In this document: positions 1 to 9,144 of the stretch, one piece after another | Layout: every line of letters begins with the position of its first letter | How positions within the stretch are numbered: the first letter of the stretch is position 1 | DNA from: Thomasclavelia spiroformis DSM 1552 | Lineage (GTDB): Bacteria; Bacillota_I; Bacilli_A; Erysipelotrichales; Coprobacillaceae | Assembly: GCF_025149465.1 (NCBI RefSeq) | Contig: NZ_CP102275.1 | Coordinates: forward strand, 868,001-932,000 | Direction: 5' to 3' | Length of the DNA stretch: 64,000 nt | Made by a program: the position numbers and the translations under genes | Notes under the pieces: model-generated | Seen by the model: only the letters and a program-made list of their open reading frames with translations | Told to the model about the DNA's origin: nothing | Databases searched by the model: none

Positions 1-435
1 AAGAGTGGTAATGTACGAATCACTGTTCACAAGAAATCTAAAGAAAAGATGAAAAAGAGAATAAAGGAAATCACCAAAAGGAACCGACCAATATCAAGTA
101 AGGAATTAGCTAAAGAGTTAAAAGAATACATTACAGGTTGGGTGAATTACTATAGGATAGCGAATATGAGTAAACATCTAAGGGAAATAGACTCATGGAT
201 GAGAAGAAGAATACGAATGATATATTGGAAAAGATGGAAGTTAGTAAGAACAAGGTATAGAAATTTACAAAAACTAGGTATTAATAAAAGTAAGGCATGG
301 GAATGGGCAAACACAAGAAAAAGCTACTGGCACATCGCCAATAGCTTCATACTAAAAAGGACACTTACAAATGAAGTATTAAAAATATACGGATTTATAA
401 GTGCACTAGATTATTACAACTCTATAAACTTATGA
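1..435 (+). CDS. ltrA: Group II intron reverse transcriptase/maturase, C-terminal fragment (5' end outside window)
   Basis: The reading frame is open from base 1, so the ATG at 49 is internal and the gene starts to the left of the window. The visible part is the maturase (X) domain: the segment around GWVNYYRIANM, the basic stretch RRRIRMIYWKRWK, the KLGI motif and the terminal GFISALDYY are typical of bacterial intron-encoded proteins of the Eubacterium rectale type. This domain binds intron RNA and promotes splicing. There is no C-terminal H-N-H endonuclease. The catalytic YADD part of the reverse transcriptase lies outside the window, so activity cannot be judged. Confidence 0.88.
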   Translation, partial: KSGNVRITVHKKSKEKMKKRIKEITKRNRPISSKELAKELKEYITGWVNYYRIANMSKHLREIDSWMRRRIRMIYWKRWKLVRTRYRNLQKLGINKSKAWEWANTRKSYWHIANSFILKRTLTNEVLKIYGFISALDYYNSINL

Positions 436-504
436 AACGCCGTGTAGGGAACCCTACGCACGGTGTTGTGAAAGGGGCGAAAGATTTTAATTCTTAGCCC
501 CTAT
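1..504 (+). mobile_element. Group II intron, 3' part (maturase C-terminus plus domains V and VI)
   Basis: The intron runs off the left edge. After the maturase stop there is a canonical domain V hairpin at about 435-468: AACGCCGTG (436-444) pairs with CACGGTGTT (459-467), TAGG pairs with CCTA, with a CG bulge and a four-base loop. Domain VI follows, with GGGGC (474-478) pairing to GCCCC (497-501). The 3' splice site should lie near 504, just before the ribosome binding site of the first capsule gene. The maturase ends right after domain X with no endonuclease domain, as in group IIC-type introns. The class is inferred; the domain V fold is seen directly. Confidence 0.85.
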
Positions 505-526
505 TCAATCGGAGGGGATATTAGTT

Positions 527-2416
527 TTGAAATTTATAGGTGAAAAGAATATAAGAAGAATAATATTAATAATAACCGATATTTTATGTGTCATATTTTC
601 ATTATATGGAGCATTGTTGCTTAGATTTAATGGACCTATTCCAGAACATTACTTAGAGCGGTTATTTATAATGTCATTGCCAATACTGGTTATTGCAATT
701 GCAATCTTCTGGTATTTTAGACTTTATCATAGCTTATGGCAGTTTGCTTCGATTATTGAACTTAAAAATATTGTTCTGGCAACTATTGTTGACAGTTTAG
801 CAAATATTGTCTTATTTGAAGTTAGCGGTAACAGTTTACCTAGAAGCTGTTATTTTATTTACTTTATGCTCTTGACGATGTTTTTAGGTGGTGAACGTTT
901 TTTATATCGTTTGCTTAGATTAAAACACAGTAAGATCGGTTTTAATATCGATAATAAAGAAGTAAAAGATCTACAAAAAGTTATGATCATTGGTGCTGGG
1001 TTAGCTGGAGAAAAGATCTATCGAGAAATCATCAATTCTAAACAGGTATATAAACAAGTAATGTGCTTTATTGACGATGATCGTAGCAAGCAGGGAAGAA
1101 GTGTTCATGGAGTTACAGTCTATGGCGGAAGAGATAAGATTGTAGAAGCTGTTGAAAAGTTTGGCATTGAAGAGATTTTAGTAGCTATCCCTTCGGCTGA
1201 TAAAAAAGAACTGGCAGATGTTTTGAATATCTGTAAGGAAACAAAATGTCTGATTAAAAAATTACCGGGTATGTATGAATTATTAAATGGCAATGTTCAT
1301 ATTTCTGATTTTAAGGAAGTAGATGTTTTAGATTTACTGGGACGTGATCCAATTGAAGTCAACCTAGAAGATATCATGGGTTATGTAACGGATAAAGTAG
1401 TCATGGTAACCGGTGGAGGCGGATCAATCGGTAGCGAGCTATGCCGTCAGATTGCGGCAAGCAAGCCAAAGCAACTGATCATTGTCGATATCTATGAAAA
1501 TAATGCTTATGATATTCAGTTAGAACTTAAAGAAAAATATCATGATTTAAATCTGGAAGTAATGATAGCATCGGTAAGAAATACTAAAAGAGTGGATTCA
1601 TTATTCAAACGCTTTAGACCGGATATCGTTTATCATGCAGCAGCCCATAAACATGTGCCACTGATGGAAGATTCACCAAATGAAGCAGTAAAAAATAATG
1701 TTTTTGGAACATTGAATGTAGTAAAGGCTGCTGATAAATATAACACAAAACGATTTATTCTGATTTCTACAGATAAAGCAGTCAATCCAACAAATGTCAT
1801 GGGAGCAACAAAGAGAATCTGTGAAATGATCGTACAGTCATACAATAAAAAATCAAAGACAGAATTTGTTGCAGTAAGATTTGGAAATGTACTGGGGTCA
1901 AATGGATCAGTAATACCGCTATTTAAAAAGCAGATCAAAGCAGGGGGACCGGTAACTGTAACGCATCCGGATATCATCCGTTATTTTATGACGATACCAG
2001 AAGCGGTATCACTAGTTTTACAGGCAGGAGCATATGCAAAAGGAGGAGAAATCTTCATTTTAGATATGGGAAAACCGGTAAAGATAGCAGATATGGCAAG
2101 AAATCTAATCAAGCTATCAGGGTTTGAACCAGATGTAGATATCAAGATAGAATATACGGGATTAAGACCGGGAGAAAAGCTGTATGAAGAGCTGTTAATG
2201 AAAGAAGAAGGATTACAGGAGACACCAAATAAGCTGATTCATATAGGGAAACCAATCGAAATGAATGAAGAGGTATTCTTTGAAAGATTAAAGGAACTAA
2301 AAGAAGAGGCATATGAAGAAGTAGAAGATATCAGAACATTTATCAAGGAATTAGTACCGACATATAAAAATCCAAATGAAAAAACTATAACAAAAGAAAA
2401 AGTAGGAATTAATTAA
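527..2416 (+). CDS. Membrane-bound nucleoside-diphosphate-sugar 4,6-dehydratase (CapD/PglF/WbpM family)
   Basis: This 629-residue protein has the full architecture of the family. About four membrane helices fill residues 8-118. A first Rossmann-like domain starts near residue 150 (IIGAGLAGEKI), and the catalytic SDR domain starts near 293 with the NAD loop TGGGGSIGSE. The active-site region near 414 carries STDKAVNP and the MGATK segment that replaces the usual YxxxK. It should dehydrate UDP-GlcNAc to a 4-keto-6-deoxy sugar at the membrane. The start is TTG at 527, eight to nine bases after GGAGGGG (511-517). It is the first gene after the group II intron and opens the capsule operon. Confidence 0.9.
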   Translation: MKFIGEKNIRRIILIITDILCVIFSLYGALLLRFNGPIPEHYLERLFIMSLPILVIAIAIFWYFRLYHSLWQFASIIELKNIVLATIVDSLANIVLFEVSGNSLPRSCYFIYFMLLTMFLGGERFLYRLLRLKHSKIGFNIDNKEVKDLQKVMIIGAGLAGEKIYREIINSKQVYKQVMCFIDDDRSKQGRSVHGVTVYGGRDKIVEAVEKFGIEEILVAIPSADKKELADVLNICKETKCLIKKLPGMYELLNGNVHISDFKEVDVLDLLGRDPIEVNLEDIMGYVTDKVVMVTGGGGSIGSELCRQIAASKPKQLIIVDIYENNAYDIQLELKEKYHDLNLEVMIASVRNTKRVDSLFKRFRPDIVYHAAAHKHVPLMEDSPNEAVKNNVFGTLNVVKAADKYNTKRFILISTDKAVNPTNVMGATKRICEMIVQSYNKKSKTEFVAVRFGNVLGSNGSVIPLFKKQIKAGGPVTVTHPDIIRYFMTIPEAVSLVLQAGAYAKGGEIFILDMGKPVKIADMARNLIKLSGFEPDVDIKIEYTGLRPGEKLYEELLMKEEGLQETPNKLIHIGKPIEMNEEVFFERLKELKEEAYEEVEDIRTFIKELVPTYKNPNEKTITKEKVGIN

Positions 2417-2419
2417 AAA

Positions 2420-3019
2420 ATGAAAAAACTTTTAATTGTAGGAGCAGGCGGTCATGGAAGATGCTGCTTAGATATTATTAGAGATTTAAACTGTTATGAT
2501 GAAATCAGTTTTCTTGATGACAGTTGTGTTGATAAAACCATCAATGACTGTAAAGTCATTGGCGGTATCGATAAAATAGAAAACTGTTATCCTGAATATA
2601 AAGATATCTTTATTGCTATTGGCAATAATGAACTGAGAAAGAAACTGATACATAAAGCAAAGAATACTGGCTATCATGTTATTTCAGTTATTGCCCCTGA
2701 TGCTGCTGTATCTTCTTATGCAACAATCAAAGAGGGCACAGTTGTTTTTTATCATTCAGTAATTGAAGCTGATGCAAAGATCGGAACTGGCTGTATCATT
2801 ACAGCTAATACTACAGTCAATCATGATGCCATTATTGAAGATTACTGTCTGATCTATTCAAACAGTGTCATTAGACCTAATGCATTAGTAGGTTCAATGT
2901 CAAGAATTGGAAGCAACTGTACAGTTGCTTTCAATACTAAAATAAAAGCCGGCAGTGATATTGAAGATGGTTCAGTAATCAAACCGTCAGATGAATATAG
3001 TTTTGAGGTGGGAGTTTAA
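2420..3019 (+). CDS. PglD/NeuD-like sugar O/N-acetyltransferase (left-handed beta helix)
   Basis: The 199 residues begin with a nucleotide-sugar binding Rossmann segment (LIVGAGGHGR, residues 4-13). Hexapeptide repeats of a left-handed beta helix cover about residues 85-190. A histidine in TTVNHDA (near residue 135) matches the catalytic base of PglD. The family N-acetylates UDP-4-amino-4,6-dideoxy-GlcNAc using acetyl-CoA, or O-acetylates sialic acid. It starts three bases after the dehydratase stop and its stop overlaps the next start (TAATG), so the three genes are translationally coupled. No aminotransferase that would make the PglD substrate is seen in the locus. Confidence 0.82.
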   Translation: MKKLLIVGAGGHGRCCLDIIRDLNCYDEISFLDDSCVDKTINDCKVIGGIDKIENCYPEYKDIFIAIGNNELRKKLIHKAKNTGYHVISVIAPDAAVSSYATIKEGTVVFYHSVIEADAKIGTGCIITANTTVNHDAIIEDYCLIYSNSVIRPNALVGSMSRIGSNCTVAFNTKIKAGSDIEDGSVIKPSDEYSFEVGV

Positions 3020-3633
3020 TGTATAAAAAAACAGTAAAAAGAATCATTGATTTTATCTTATCATTATGCGGACTGATTATATTAAGTCCTGTTTTTATTA
3101 TTTTATGTATTTGGATCAAATTAGACAGTAAAGGACCAATCTTATTTAAACAGAAAAGAGTAGGTATCAATAAAACATATTTCAATATTTATAAATTCAG
3201 AACAATGTATATCGATACACCGAAAGATATGCCGACACATATGTTAAAAGATCCTGATCAGTTTATTACCGGGGCTGGAAAATTTTTAAGAAAGACATCA
3301 TTGGATGAACTGCCACAGATCATCAATATTATTAAAGGAGAGATGGCAATTATCGGACCAAGACCAGCTTTATGGAATCAATATGATTTGATTGAAGAAA
3401 GAGATAAATATCATGCCAATGATGTAAGACCGGGATTAACAGGATGGGCACAGATAAACGGAAGAGATGAATTAGAAATAGATGTAAAAGCCGGATTAGA
3501 TGGAGAATACGTTAAACGTATCTCTTTTTTATTTGATCTAAAGTGTTTTTTTAGAACTATTACATCAGTATTAAAATCAGATGGAGTAGTAGAAGGTGGA
3601 ACAGGAGAAATTTATAAAAAGGATGATAGGTAA
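3019..3633 (+). CDS. Initiating phosphoglycosyltransferase (PglC/bacterial sugar transferase family)
   Basis: This 204-residue protein is a small monotopic phosphoglycosyl transferase. It has one re-entrant/membrane helix at about residues 9-31, then FRTM, the catalytic Asp-Glu in SLDELPQ (D96/E97), IGPRPAL and PGLTGWAQINGRD. It transfers a sugar-1-phosphate from a UDP-sugar to undecaprenyl phosphate, which begins assembly of the repeat unit. Its length matches the short PglC class rather than the long WbaP/CpsE class. It lies directly after the dehydratase and acetyltransferase that probably make its substrate. Confidence 0.9.
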   Translation: MYKKTVKRIIDFILSLCGLIILSPVFIILCIWIKLDSKGPILFKQKRVGINKTYFNIYKFRTMYIDTPKDMPTHMLKDPDQFITGAGKFLRKTSLDELPQIINIIKGEMAIIGPRPALWNQYDLIEERDKYHANDVRPGLTGWAQINGRDELEIDVKAGLDGEYVKRISFLFDLKCFFRTITSVLKSDGVVEGGTGEIYKKDDR

Positions 3634-3637
3634 GAAT

Positions 3638-4495
3638 ATGGGATTAAAGTTGATGTATATTACAAATAACCCTGCAATTGCTGAAATTGCAGAATGTGCA
3701 GGGGTAGATAGAATATTCATTGATATGGAATATATTGGAAAAGATGAAAGACAAGCTGGATTGGATACAGTTAAATCTCATCATACAATTAATGATGTAA
3801 AAAAGATACGTTCTCAAATTCATAAAGCAGAGCTACTGGTTCGTATAAATCCAATACATGAAGAAACAATGGAATATATGGGTTCTTTTAAAGAAATTAA
3901 TGCTGTTATTGATGCTGGTGCAGATATATTAATGCTTCCAATGTTTAGAACTTTAGAAGAAATTGAAACATTCATTAGCTTGGTAAACGGAAGAGCAAAA
4001 ATAATGCTTCTTTTAGAAACAATAGATGCAATGAATAAAATCGAAGAAATTGTAAAAATTCGTGGAATAGATGAAATTCATATTGGATTAAATGATCTTC
4101 ATTTAGCTTTACATAAAAGGTTTATGTTTGAACTACTTTCAGATGGAACAGTAGATAGGTTATGTAAAATTATTTCAGAAAAAGGAATTCCTTATGGTTT
4201 TGGAGGGATTGCAAGATTAGGGTATGGTGAGTTGCCAGCTGAATATGTTATTACAGAACATTATCGTTTGGGTTCAACTCTAGCAATACTTTCGAGAAGT
4301 TTCTGTAATGCAAATAAAATAGAAAACCCGAAGGAAATTGAAAATATCTTTAAGAATGGTATACAGCTAATCCGAGATTGGGAACAAAAAGTTACATCGT
4401 TTTCAGAAAAAGATTTTCAAAATAATAGGCAGATTGTTTGTCAAAAAGTGAACGAAATAGTTGAGAGGGAAGATAATTGTGAAAAGAAAATATAA
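3638..4495 (+). CDS. HpcH/HpaI-type aldolase (class II 2-oxo acid aldolase/citrate lyase beta family)
   Basis: The frame is open from a GTG at 3596, but that would overlap the previous gene by 38 bases. The ATG at 3638, giving MGLKLMYITNN, is the natural family start. Motifs are DMEYIGKDERQ near the N-terminus, LLLETIDAMNKIEEI (metal-binding Glu near residue 127) and IDEIHIGLNDL (Asp near 153). The family splits or joins 4-hydroxy-2-oxo acids with pyruvate and an aldehyde, using a divalent metal. An aldolase is not a standard sugar-assembly enzyme, so together with the Ldh-type oxidoreductase at 9145 it may build a non-sugar substituent. The substrate is unknown. Confidence 0.78.
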   Translation: MGLKLMYITNNPAIAEIAECAGVDRIFIDMEYIGKDERQAGLDTVKSHHTINDVKKIRSQIHKAELLVRINPIHEETMEYMGSFKEINAVIDAGADILMLPMFRTLEEIETFISLVNGRAKIMLLLETIDAMNKIEEIVKIRGIDEIHIGLNDLHLALHKRFMFELLSDGTVDRLCKIISEKGIPYGFGGIARLGYGELPAEYVITEHYRLGSTLAILSRSFCNANKIENPKEIENIFKNGIQLIRDWEQKVTSFSEKDFQNNRQIVCQKVNEIVEREDNCEKKI

Positions 4496-5651
4496 GATAT
4501 GTGCATTGACAACTATTTCTAAAACAATGGATTGGTTTATTGTTGATTCTATGAGGAATTTATCAAAAAATGGATATGATGTTACTTTAATTTCAAATAT
4601 GGAAGAGGGGTTTATAGATAGAAATAGTGATTATGCAACATGTATTAATCTTCCGATGAGTAGAGGTGTGAGTATAAAAGATGTACTTAAGTGCACAAAC
4701 TTTCTTAGAAAGTATTTCAAAAAAGAAAAATTTGATGTGATTTATTATACTTCTCCAAACGTATCTTTATACGCTTCAATAGCAGGAGTATTGGCTGGTG
4801 TTCAAATAAGGTTTTATAGTCAATGTGGATTACGATATGTTTCTTTCAGTGGCATAAAGAAAAAAATCTTTTGGCTTGTAGAAAAGATCACGTGTATGCT
4901 ATCAACGACTATTAGATCTCAAAGTCCATTGAATATGCAATTTGCTATTGATGAAAAGCTTTGCAGTAAAGAAAAGATTTCTGTTGTAGGTATTGGTGGT
5001 ACAACAGGTGTTGATTTAGCAAAATGTGATAGTTTTGATCATGAAAAAATGAAGTGGATTTTAAGAAATAAATATAATATTCCACAAGATGCATTTTTAT
5101 ATGGATATGTTGGTAGAATTAATGCTGATAAAGGAATTAATGAATTAATCGAGGCTTTTATAATGCTACAAAAAAAGCATAATAATATTTATCTGGTATT
5201 GGTTGGCATGATGGATGATACAAATCCAATTAGTCAAAAAAATATAGAAATTGCCCAAAATAACGATCATATTATCATGACTGGAAACGTTTCACCAGAT
5301 CAAGTATATCCACATATGGCAATGTTTGATATTTTAACACATCCTACATATCGTGAAGGGTTTGGAAAAGTATTACAAGAAGCAATGGGTGTAGGTATTC
5401 CAATTATAACTACAAATGTTCCTGGACCTTCTGAGGTTATAGAGAATAATGTATCTGGGCTTCTTGTGAAAGTTAAAGATGTAAAAGACTTAGCAGAAAA
5501 AATGAATTTACTTTATATGGATAAAAATTTAAAAAATATATTTGCAACTGAAGGAAGAGCAAGAGCAGAAAAATATTTTGATAGACCTATCATGTTAAAT
5601 AATATTTTAGTTGATTTGAATGAAACAATGAAAAAGAACAGGGGAGATTAG
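4479..5651 (+). CDS. Glycosyltransferase, GT4 type
   Basis: The frame opens at TTG 4461, but GAGAGGGA (4463-4470) is a good ribosome binding site eight bases before GTG 4479, so 4479 is chosen. The product is about 390 residues with the two-domain GT-B pattern: an N-terminal acceptor domain, then YVGRINADKGI and the EGFGKVLQEAMG motif with the family's E-x7-E spacing, followed by a donor-binding helix. It is a cytoplasmic enzyme that transfers a sugar from an NDP donor to the lipid-linked repeat unit. It overlaps the aldolase gene by 17 bases. Donor and linkage cannot be read from the sequence. Confidence 0.87.
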   Translation: MKRKYKICALTTISKTMDWFIVDSMRNLSKNGYDVTLISNMEEGFIDRNSDYATCINLPMSRGVSIKDVLKCTNFLRKYFKKEKFDVIYYTSPNVSLYASIAGVLAGVQIRFYSQCGLRYVSFSGIKKKIFWLVEKITCMLSTTIRSQSPLNMQFAIDEKLCSKEKISVVGIGGTTGVDLAKCDSFDHEKMKWILRNKYNIPQDAFLYGYVGRINADKGINELIEAFIMLQKKHNNIYLVLVGMMDDTNPISQKNIEIAQNNDHIIMTGNVSPDQVYPHMAMFDILTHPTYREGFGKVLQEAMGVGIPIITTNVPGPSEVIENNVSGLLVKVKDVKDLAEKMNLLYMDKNLKNIFATEGRARAEKYFDRPIMLNNILVDLNETMKKNRGD

Positions 5652-6623
5652 ATGCTATTTAGTATTATATTACCAATTTATAATGTTGAAAATTATCTGT
5701 GTGAATGTGTAGACAGTATCTTAAATCAGACTTACAAAGATTATGAGATTATTCTTGTAGATGATGGTTCTAAGGATAAAAGTCCTCATATTTGTGATGA
5801 ACTTGCACATAAATATGATTGTATTAAAGTAATTCACAAAAAAAATGGCGGATTGTCTGATGCAAGAAATGCTGGTACAAAAGAGGCAATTGGGAAGTAT
5901 ATTGTTTATATAGATAGTGACGATTATATACTTGATAAAGAATTTTTAAGTAAATTAGCACAAAAGACAAAAACTGGAGTAGATTTAATATTTTATAAGT
6001 ATCAGAAATATTTTAATGAAACAAAAAAATTGGAAGATTGTACATATACTTATTCACTTGCAATGTCAGAGACTTTGTATGCAAATAAGATAGAAGCACT
6101 TGTAAAAGCAGATGCATTTTATGGTATGGCATGGATTAAAGCAGTTAAAAGAAAACTTATTGTTGAAAATAATATTAATTTTGAAGTTGGACTTCTCGGT
6201 GAAGATATGGATTGGAACTATCAAGTTATTTTCAATGCTTCTACCATAGAATTTATTGATGAACCAATGATTGCATATAGGCAAAGAGAAGGATCAATAA
6301 CTTCCACTCATACATTAAAAAACTTAGTAGATTTTGTTTATATTTTAGAAAAATGGTCAAATCGTATTACAAATGATATTAAAGATGAAAAATTAAAGAT
6401 AGCGCTATATGGTTCTTTAGCAAAATATTACAGTAATTTATTAGTGGTTTACTCTCGACTTTCAGATTCGAAAAAGAAGATTTATATAAAAAGAATTAAG
6501 AATTTAGGTTGGTTACTAAAATATGGCATGAGTCAAAGACCTCAAATGATTTATAAAATATATAGGATAGCTGGCTTTAGATTAACAATTATTGCATTGA
6601 AAATATTTGATAGGATTAAATAA
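5652..6623 (+). CDS. Glycosyltransferase family 2
   Basis: The 323 residues start with the GT2 signature SIILPIYNVENYL, followed by the nucleotide-binding VDDGSKD and the metal-binding acidic run YIDSDDY. A conserved LGEDMDW segment lies in the acceptor half, and the C-terminus is basic and probably membrane-associated. It is an inverting GT-A transferase acting on the cytoplasmic face during repeat-unit assembly. It starts at ATG directly after the previous stop, with GGGGAG just upstream. Confidence 0.9.
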   Translation: MLFSIILPIYNVENYLCECVDSILNQTYKDYEIILVDDGSKDKSPHICDELAHKYDCIKVIHKKNGGLSDARNAGTKEAIGKYIVYIDSDDYILDKEFLSKLAQKTKTGVDLIFYKYQKYFNETKKLEDCTYTYSLAMSETLYANKIEALVKADAFYGMAWIKAVKRKLIVENNINFEVGLLGEDMDWNYQVIFNASTIEFIDEPMIAYRQREGSITSTHTLKNLVDFVYILEKWSNRITNDIKDEKLKIALYGSLAKYYSNLLVVYSRLSDSKKKIYIKRIKNLGWLLKYGMSQRPQMIYKIYRIAGFRLTIIALKIFDRIK

Positions 6624-6625
6624 AA

Positions 6626-7954
6626 ATGAAAGAAAATAAAGATAAAAAAAATTTACCGAAAATATTAGCGATTTCTTTGAGTACATGGCGAAGCGATAGT
6701 GGGATTCATACACAAACAGATTTATTTAAGTTTTGGAAACCTGATAGAGTAGCGCAAATTTATACAAAATCTGATATGCCTAATACGCCAGTTTGTAACC
6801 ATTTTTTTCGAATTTCTGAAAACGAGATCATAAAAAGTGTGTATAAAAGAAAACCCGTAGGGAAAAGAGTTACTAATGCTATCACAGTGGATGAAGTAAC
6901 ACAAAAAGCAATTGAAGCAGAAAGAAAACTTTATATGAAAGCACATAAGAAGAAATCATGGCTGATGACGATCATGAGGGAAATTGTCTGGACTTTAGGC
7001 TGTTGGAAAACAAAAGAATTGAATGAGTTTATTGAGGAGGAAGCACCTGATGTATATTTTGTACCGATATATCCAGTAGTTTATATGGGAAAATTTCAAT
7101 TATATATACTGAAAAAATATCCGAAGCCATATGTTTGTTATTTAGCAGATGATAATTATTCTTATAAACCATGTGGAAAAAATATTTTTGCATATATACA
7201 TCGTTTTATGCTTCGCAGAGTTGTAAAAAAATTAGCAACAAATTGTACAGAGATGTTTACGATTACAAAAACTGAAGCTGAAGATACAGATAAACTCTTC
7301 GGTACGAGAAGTATTGTGCTTACAAAAGGAATCAATTATGAAGGATTGAAGTTTGAAGAAAAAAAAGTTTCAAGTCCAATAAGAATGGTCTATACAGGAA
7401 ATTTACTTATAGGTAGAGCAAATTCTCTTGTAGAAATATCAAAAGCATTAGCAAAAATCAATCAAGATAGAGAGAGTGTTATACTAGATATTTATTCACC
7501 AACTATTTTAGATGATAAAACAATGAAATATCTAAATTCTAATGGATGTCATTTTAAAGGACAAGTTCCCAAAAGTGAGGTGGATAGAATTCAAAAATCA
7601 GCAGATATTGTAATATTTGTTGAGTCTTTGGAAAAAGAACATCGTTATGATGCAAGACTTTCTTTTTCAACAAAGTTGACAGATTATTTTAAAAATGGAA
7701 AATGTATTTTTGCAATTGGAGATAAATCAATCGCACCGATTATTTATCTTAAAGAGAACAACTGTGCAATTATTGTGAATGAATACGAAGAAATTGAAGG
7801 TCAGCTTAGATACTTGGTTGAGAATCCAGAAAAAATTGTAGAATATAGTAGGAACGCATTTGAGTGTGGTAAAAGAAATCACAATGAAATAGATATTAAG
7901 AAGGTGTTCGTGGAGACTTTTTTCAAGGCGACTGCTTCTGGTGTAAAAGAGTAA
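6626..7954 (+). CDS. Glycosyltransferase, GT-B fold (GT4-like)
   Basis: This 442-residue protein has a less typical N-terminus (LAISLSTWRSDSGIHTQTDL). The C-terminal half is recognisable: MVYTGNLLIGRANSL, ADIVIFVESL and LSFSTKLTDYFKNGKCIFAIG resemble donor-binding regions of GT4 enzymes. It begins two bases after the previous gene without a strong ribosome binding site, which suggests coupling. Donor and acceptor are unknown. The GT assignment rests on the C-terminal half and on context. Confidence 0.7.
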   Translation: MKENKDKKNLPKILAISLSTWRSDSGIHTQTDLFKFWKPDRVAQIYTKSDMPNTPVCNHFFRISENEIIKSVYKRKPVGKRVTNAITVDEVTQKAIEAERKLYMKAHKKKSWLMTIMREIVWTLGCWKTKELNEFIEEEAPDVYFVPIYPVVYMGKFQLYILKKYPKPYVCYLADDNYSYKPCGKNIFAYIHRFMLRRVVKKLATNCTEMFTITKTEAEDTDKLFGTRSIVLTKGINYEGLKFEEKKVSSPIRMVYTGNLLIGRANSLVEISKALAKINQDRESVILDIYSPTILDDKTMKYLNSNGCHFKGQVPKSEVDRIQKSADIVIFVESLEKEHRYDARLSFSTKLTDYFKNGKCIFAIGDKSIAPIIYLKENNCAIIVNEYEEIEGQLRYLVENPEKIVEYSRNAFECGKRNHNEIDIKKVFVETFFKATASGVKE

Positions 7955-7959
7955 AGCGA

Positions 7960-9138
7960 TGAAAAAGATAGCGATTTTTAATGATTTTCGAAAACCACTT
8001 CCAACTGTTAAGGGGGGAGTGTATTAGCTTAAACAAATTTTTAATTGATGAAAATGAAAAGTCTATGGAATATCATTTGATGTTTATTCTTGTCATGATT
8101 CAGAAGTAGAAAAAGTGATGAAAAAATATAAATATACAAATTTTATTTTTTCAAAGGATGCAAGAAGAACAAGATTTTTTACGAATTTGAAATTTGTATT
8201 AAACAATAAATTTCATACAAATTTTGATTTGTCATTGATACCATTTCAAAAATCAGTAAGAAAGCATTTTGGAAAAGAAAAATATGATGCTGTATATACG
8301 TAAATGGCTATATTAGAAGGGCATTATCGATTATCAAACTTTTAAAAGTGTTTGTCATTCTTCATTATCATGTTATCACAGATATTTCAGCTGGAAAAGT
8401 ACTAATGGAAAGTCACTTTAAGAAGGCTGTTCAAGAATTTTATTCATAAGTGAATTTGTAGAGAAATTTAAATCCAATAGAAATAAAATGAATATATTTT
8501 TGAATGCAATTGATATATCAAGATTCCATTTGAATAATTTCGAAGTGATAAGAATAAATGTTAGAAATAATAAATATGGTATTCAAAAAGAAGATAAAGT
8601 AGCATCGCTTGTTGATAAGACAATAGGAAATAAAGGTGTACTTGAATTGATACAAGCGTTCAATCACTGTAAATTTTAGGATGATATGAGACTTGTTGTT
8701 GGTGAAACCTATAATTTTAACAAAGTAATAGACTATGTAAAAAAATATCTGTTAAAAACAAGGAAAAATCATAACATCCTACTTACTGGATATATTTTTT
8801 ATCTAGATATTTCTAATTATTATATCGTTTCTGATATAGCAATATTGTTGTTAAGATGCAATGGAACATGAGGATCAGTTGGAATCGAAGAAATAGTTTT
8901 AGACTGGACTGTTTATCATCACAACAAACAGAGACGGAATAGGAGAAAAAGCTTTAAATGAGTGTAAGATTACTATTCTGGATGATGAAGAATTATTTGA
9001 AAATATAGCAAAAACATTAAACAGGTGGTTTATGGTAATGAACTATGCTTTAAAATGGAAAAATATGGAATAGATAAGGAAAAGAAGTTCGACAAAGTTG
9101 GATATTTCATTAGATTCAAAAAAGAATGGATGAAGTGA
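7960..9138 (+). pseudogene. Decayed GT4 glycosyltransferase gene
   Basis: A gene-sized stretch starts with ATG at 7960 (MKKIAIFNDFRKPLPTVKGG) and ends in FKKEWMK-stop at 9136-9138. Reading across frames gives a near-complete GT4 protein: an N-terminal segment, LLKVFVILHYHVI, an IRINVRNKYG-like middle, NKGVLELIQAF, MRLVVVGET-like, and NNYHILLTGYI-like C-terminal pieces. Several stops and frame changes break it near 8025, 8300, 8450, 8678 and 8871. Small open stretches at 8115-8303, 8488-8679 and 8686-8871 are fragments of this one gene. It lies between intact genes of the operon and was probably inactivated recently. Confidence 0.8.
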
Positions 9139-9144
9139 TAGAAA

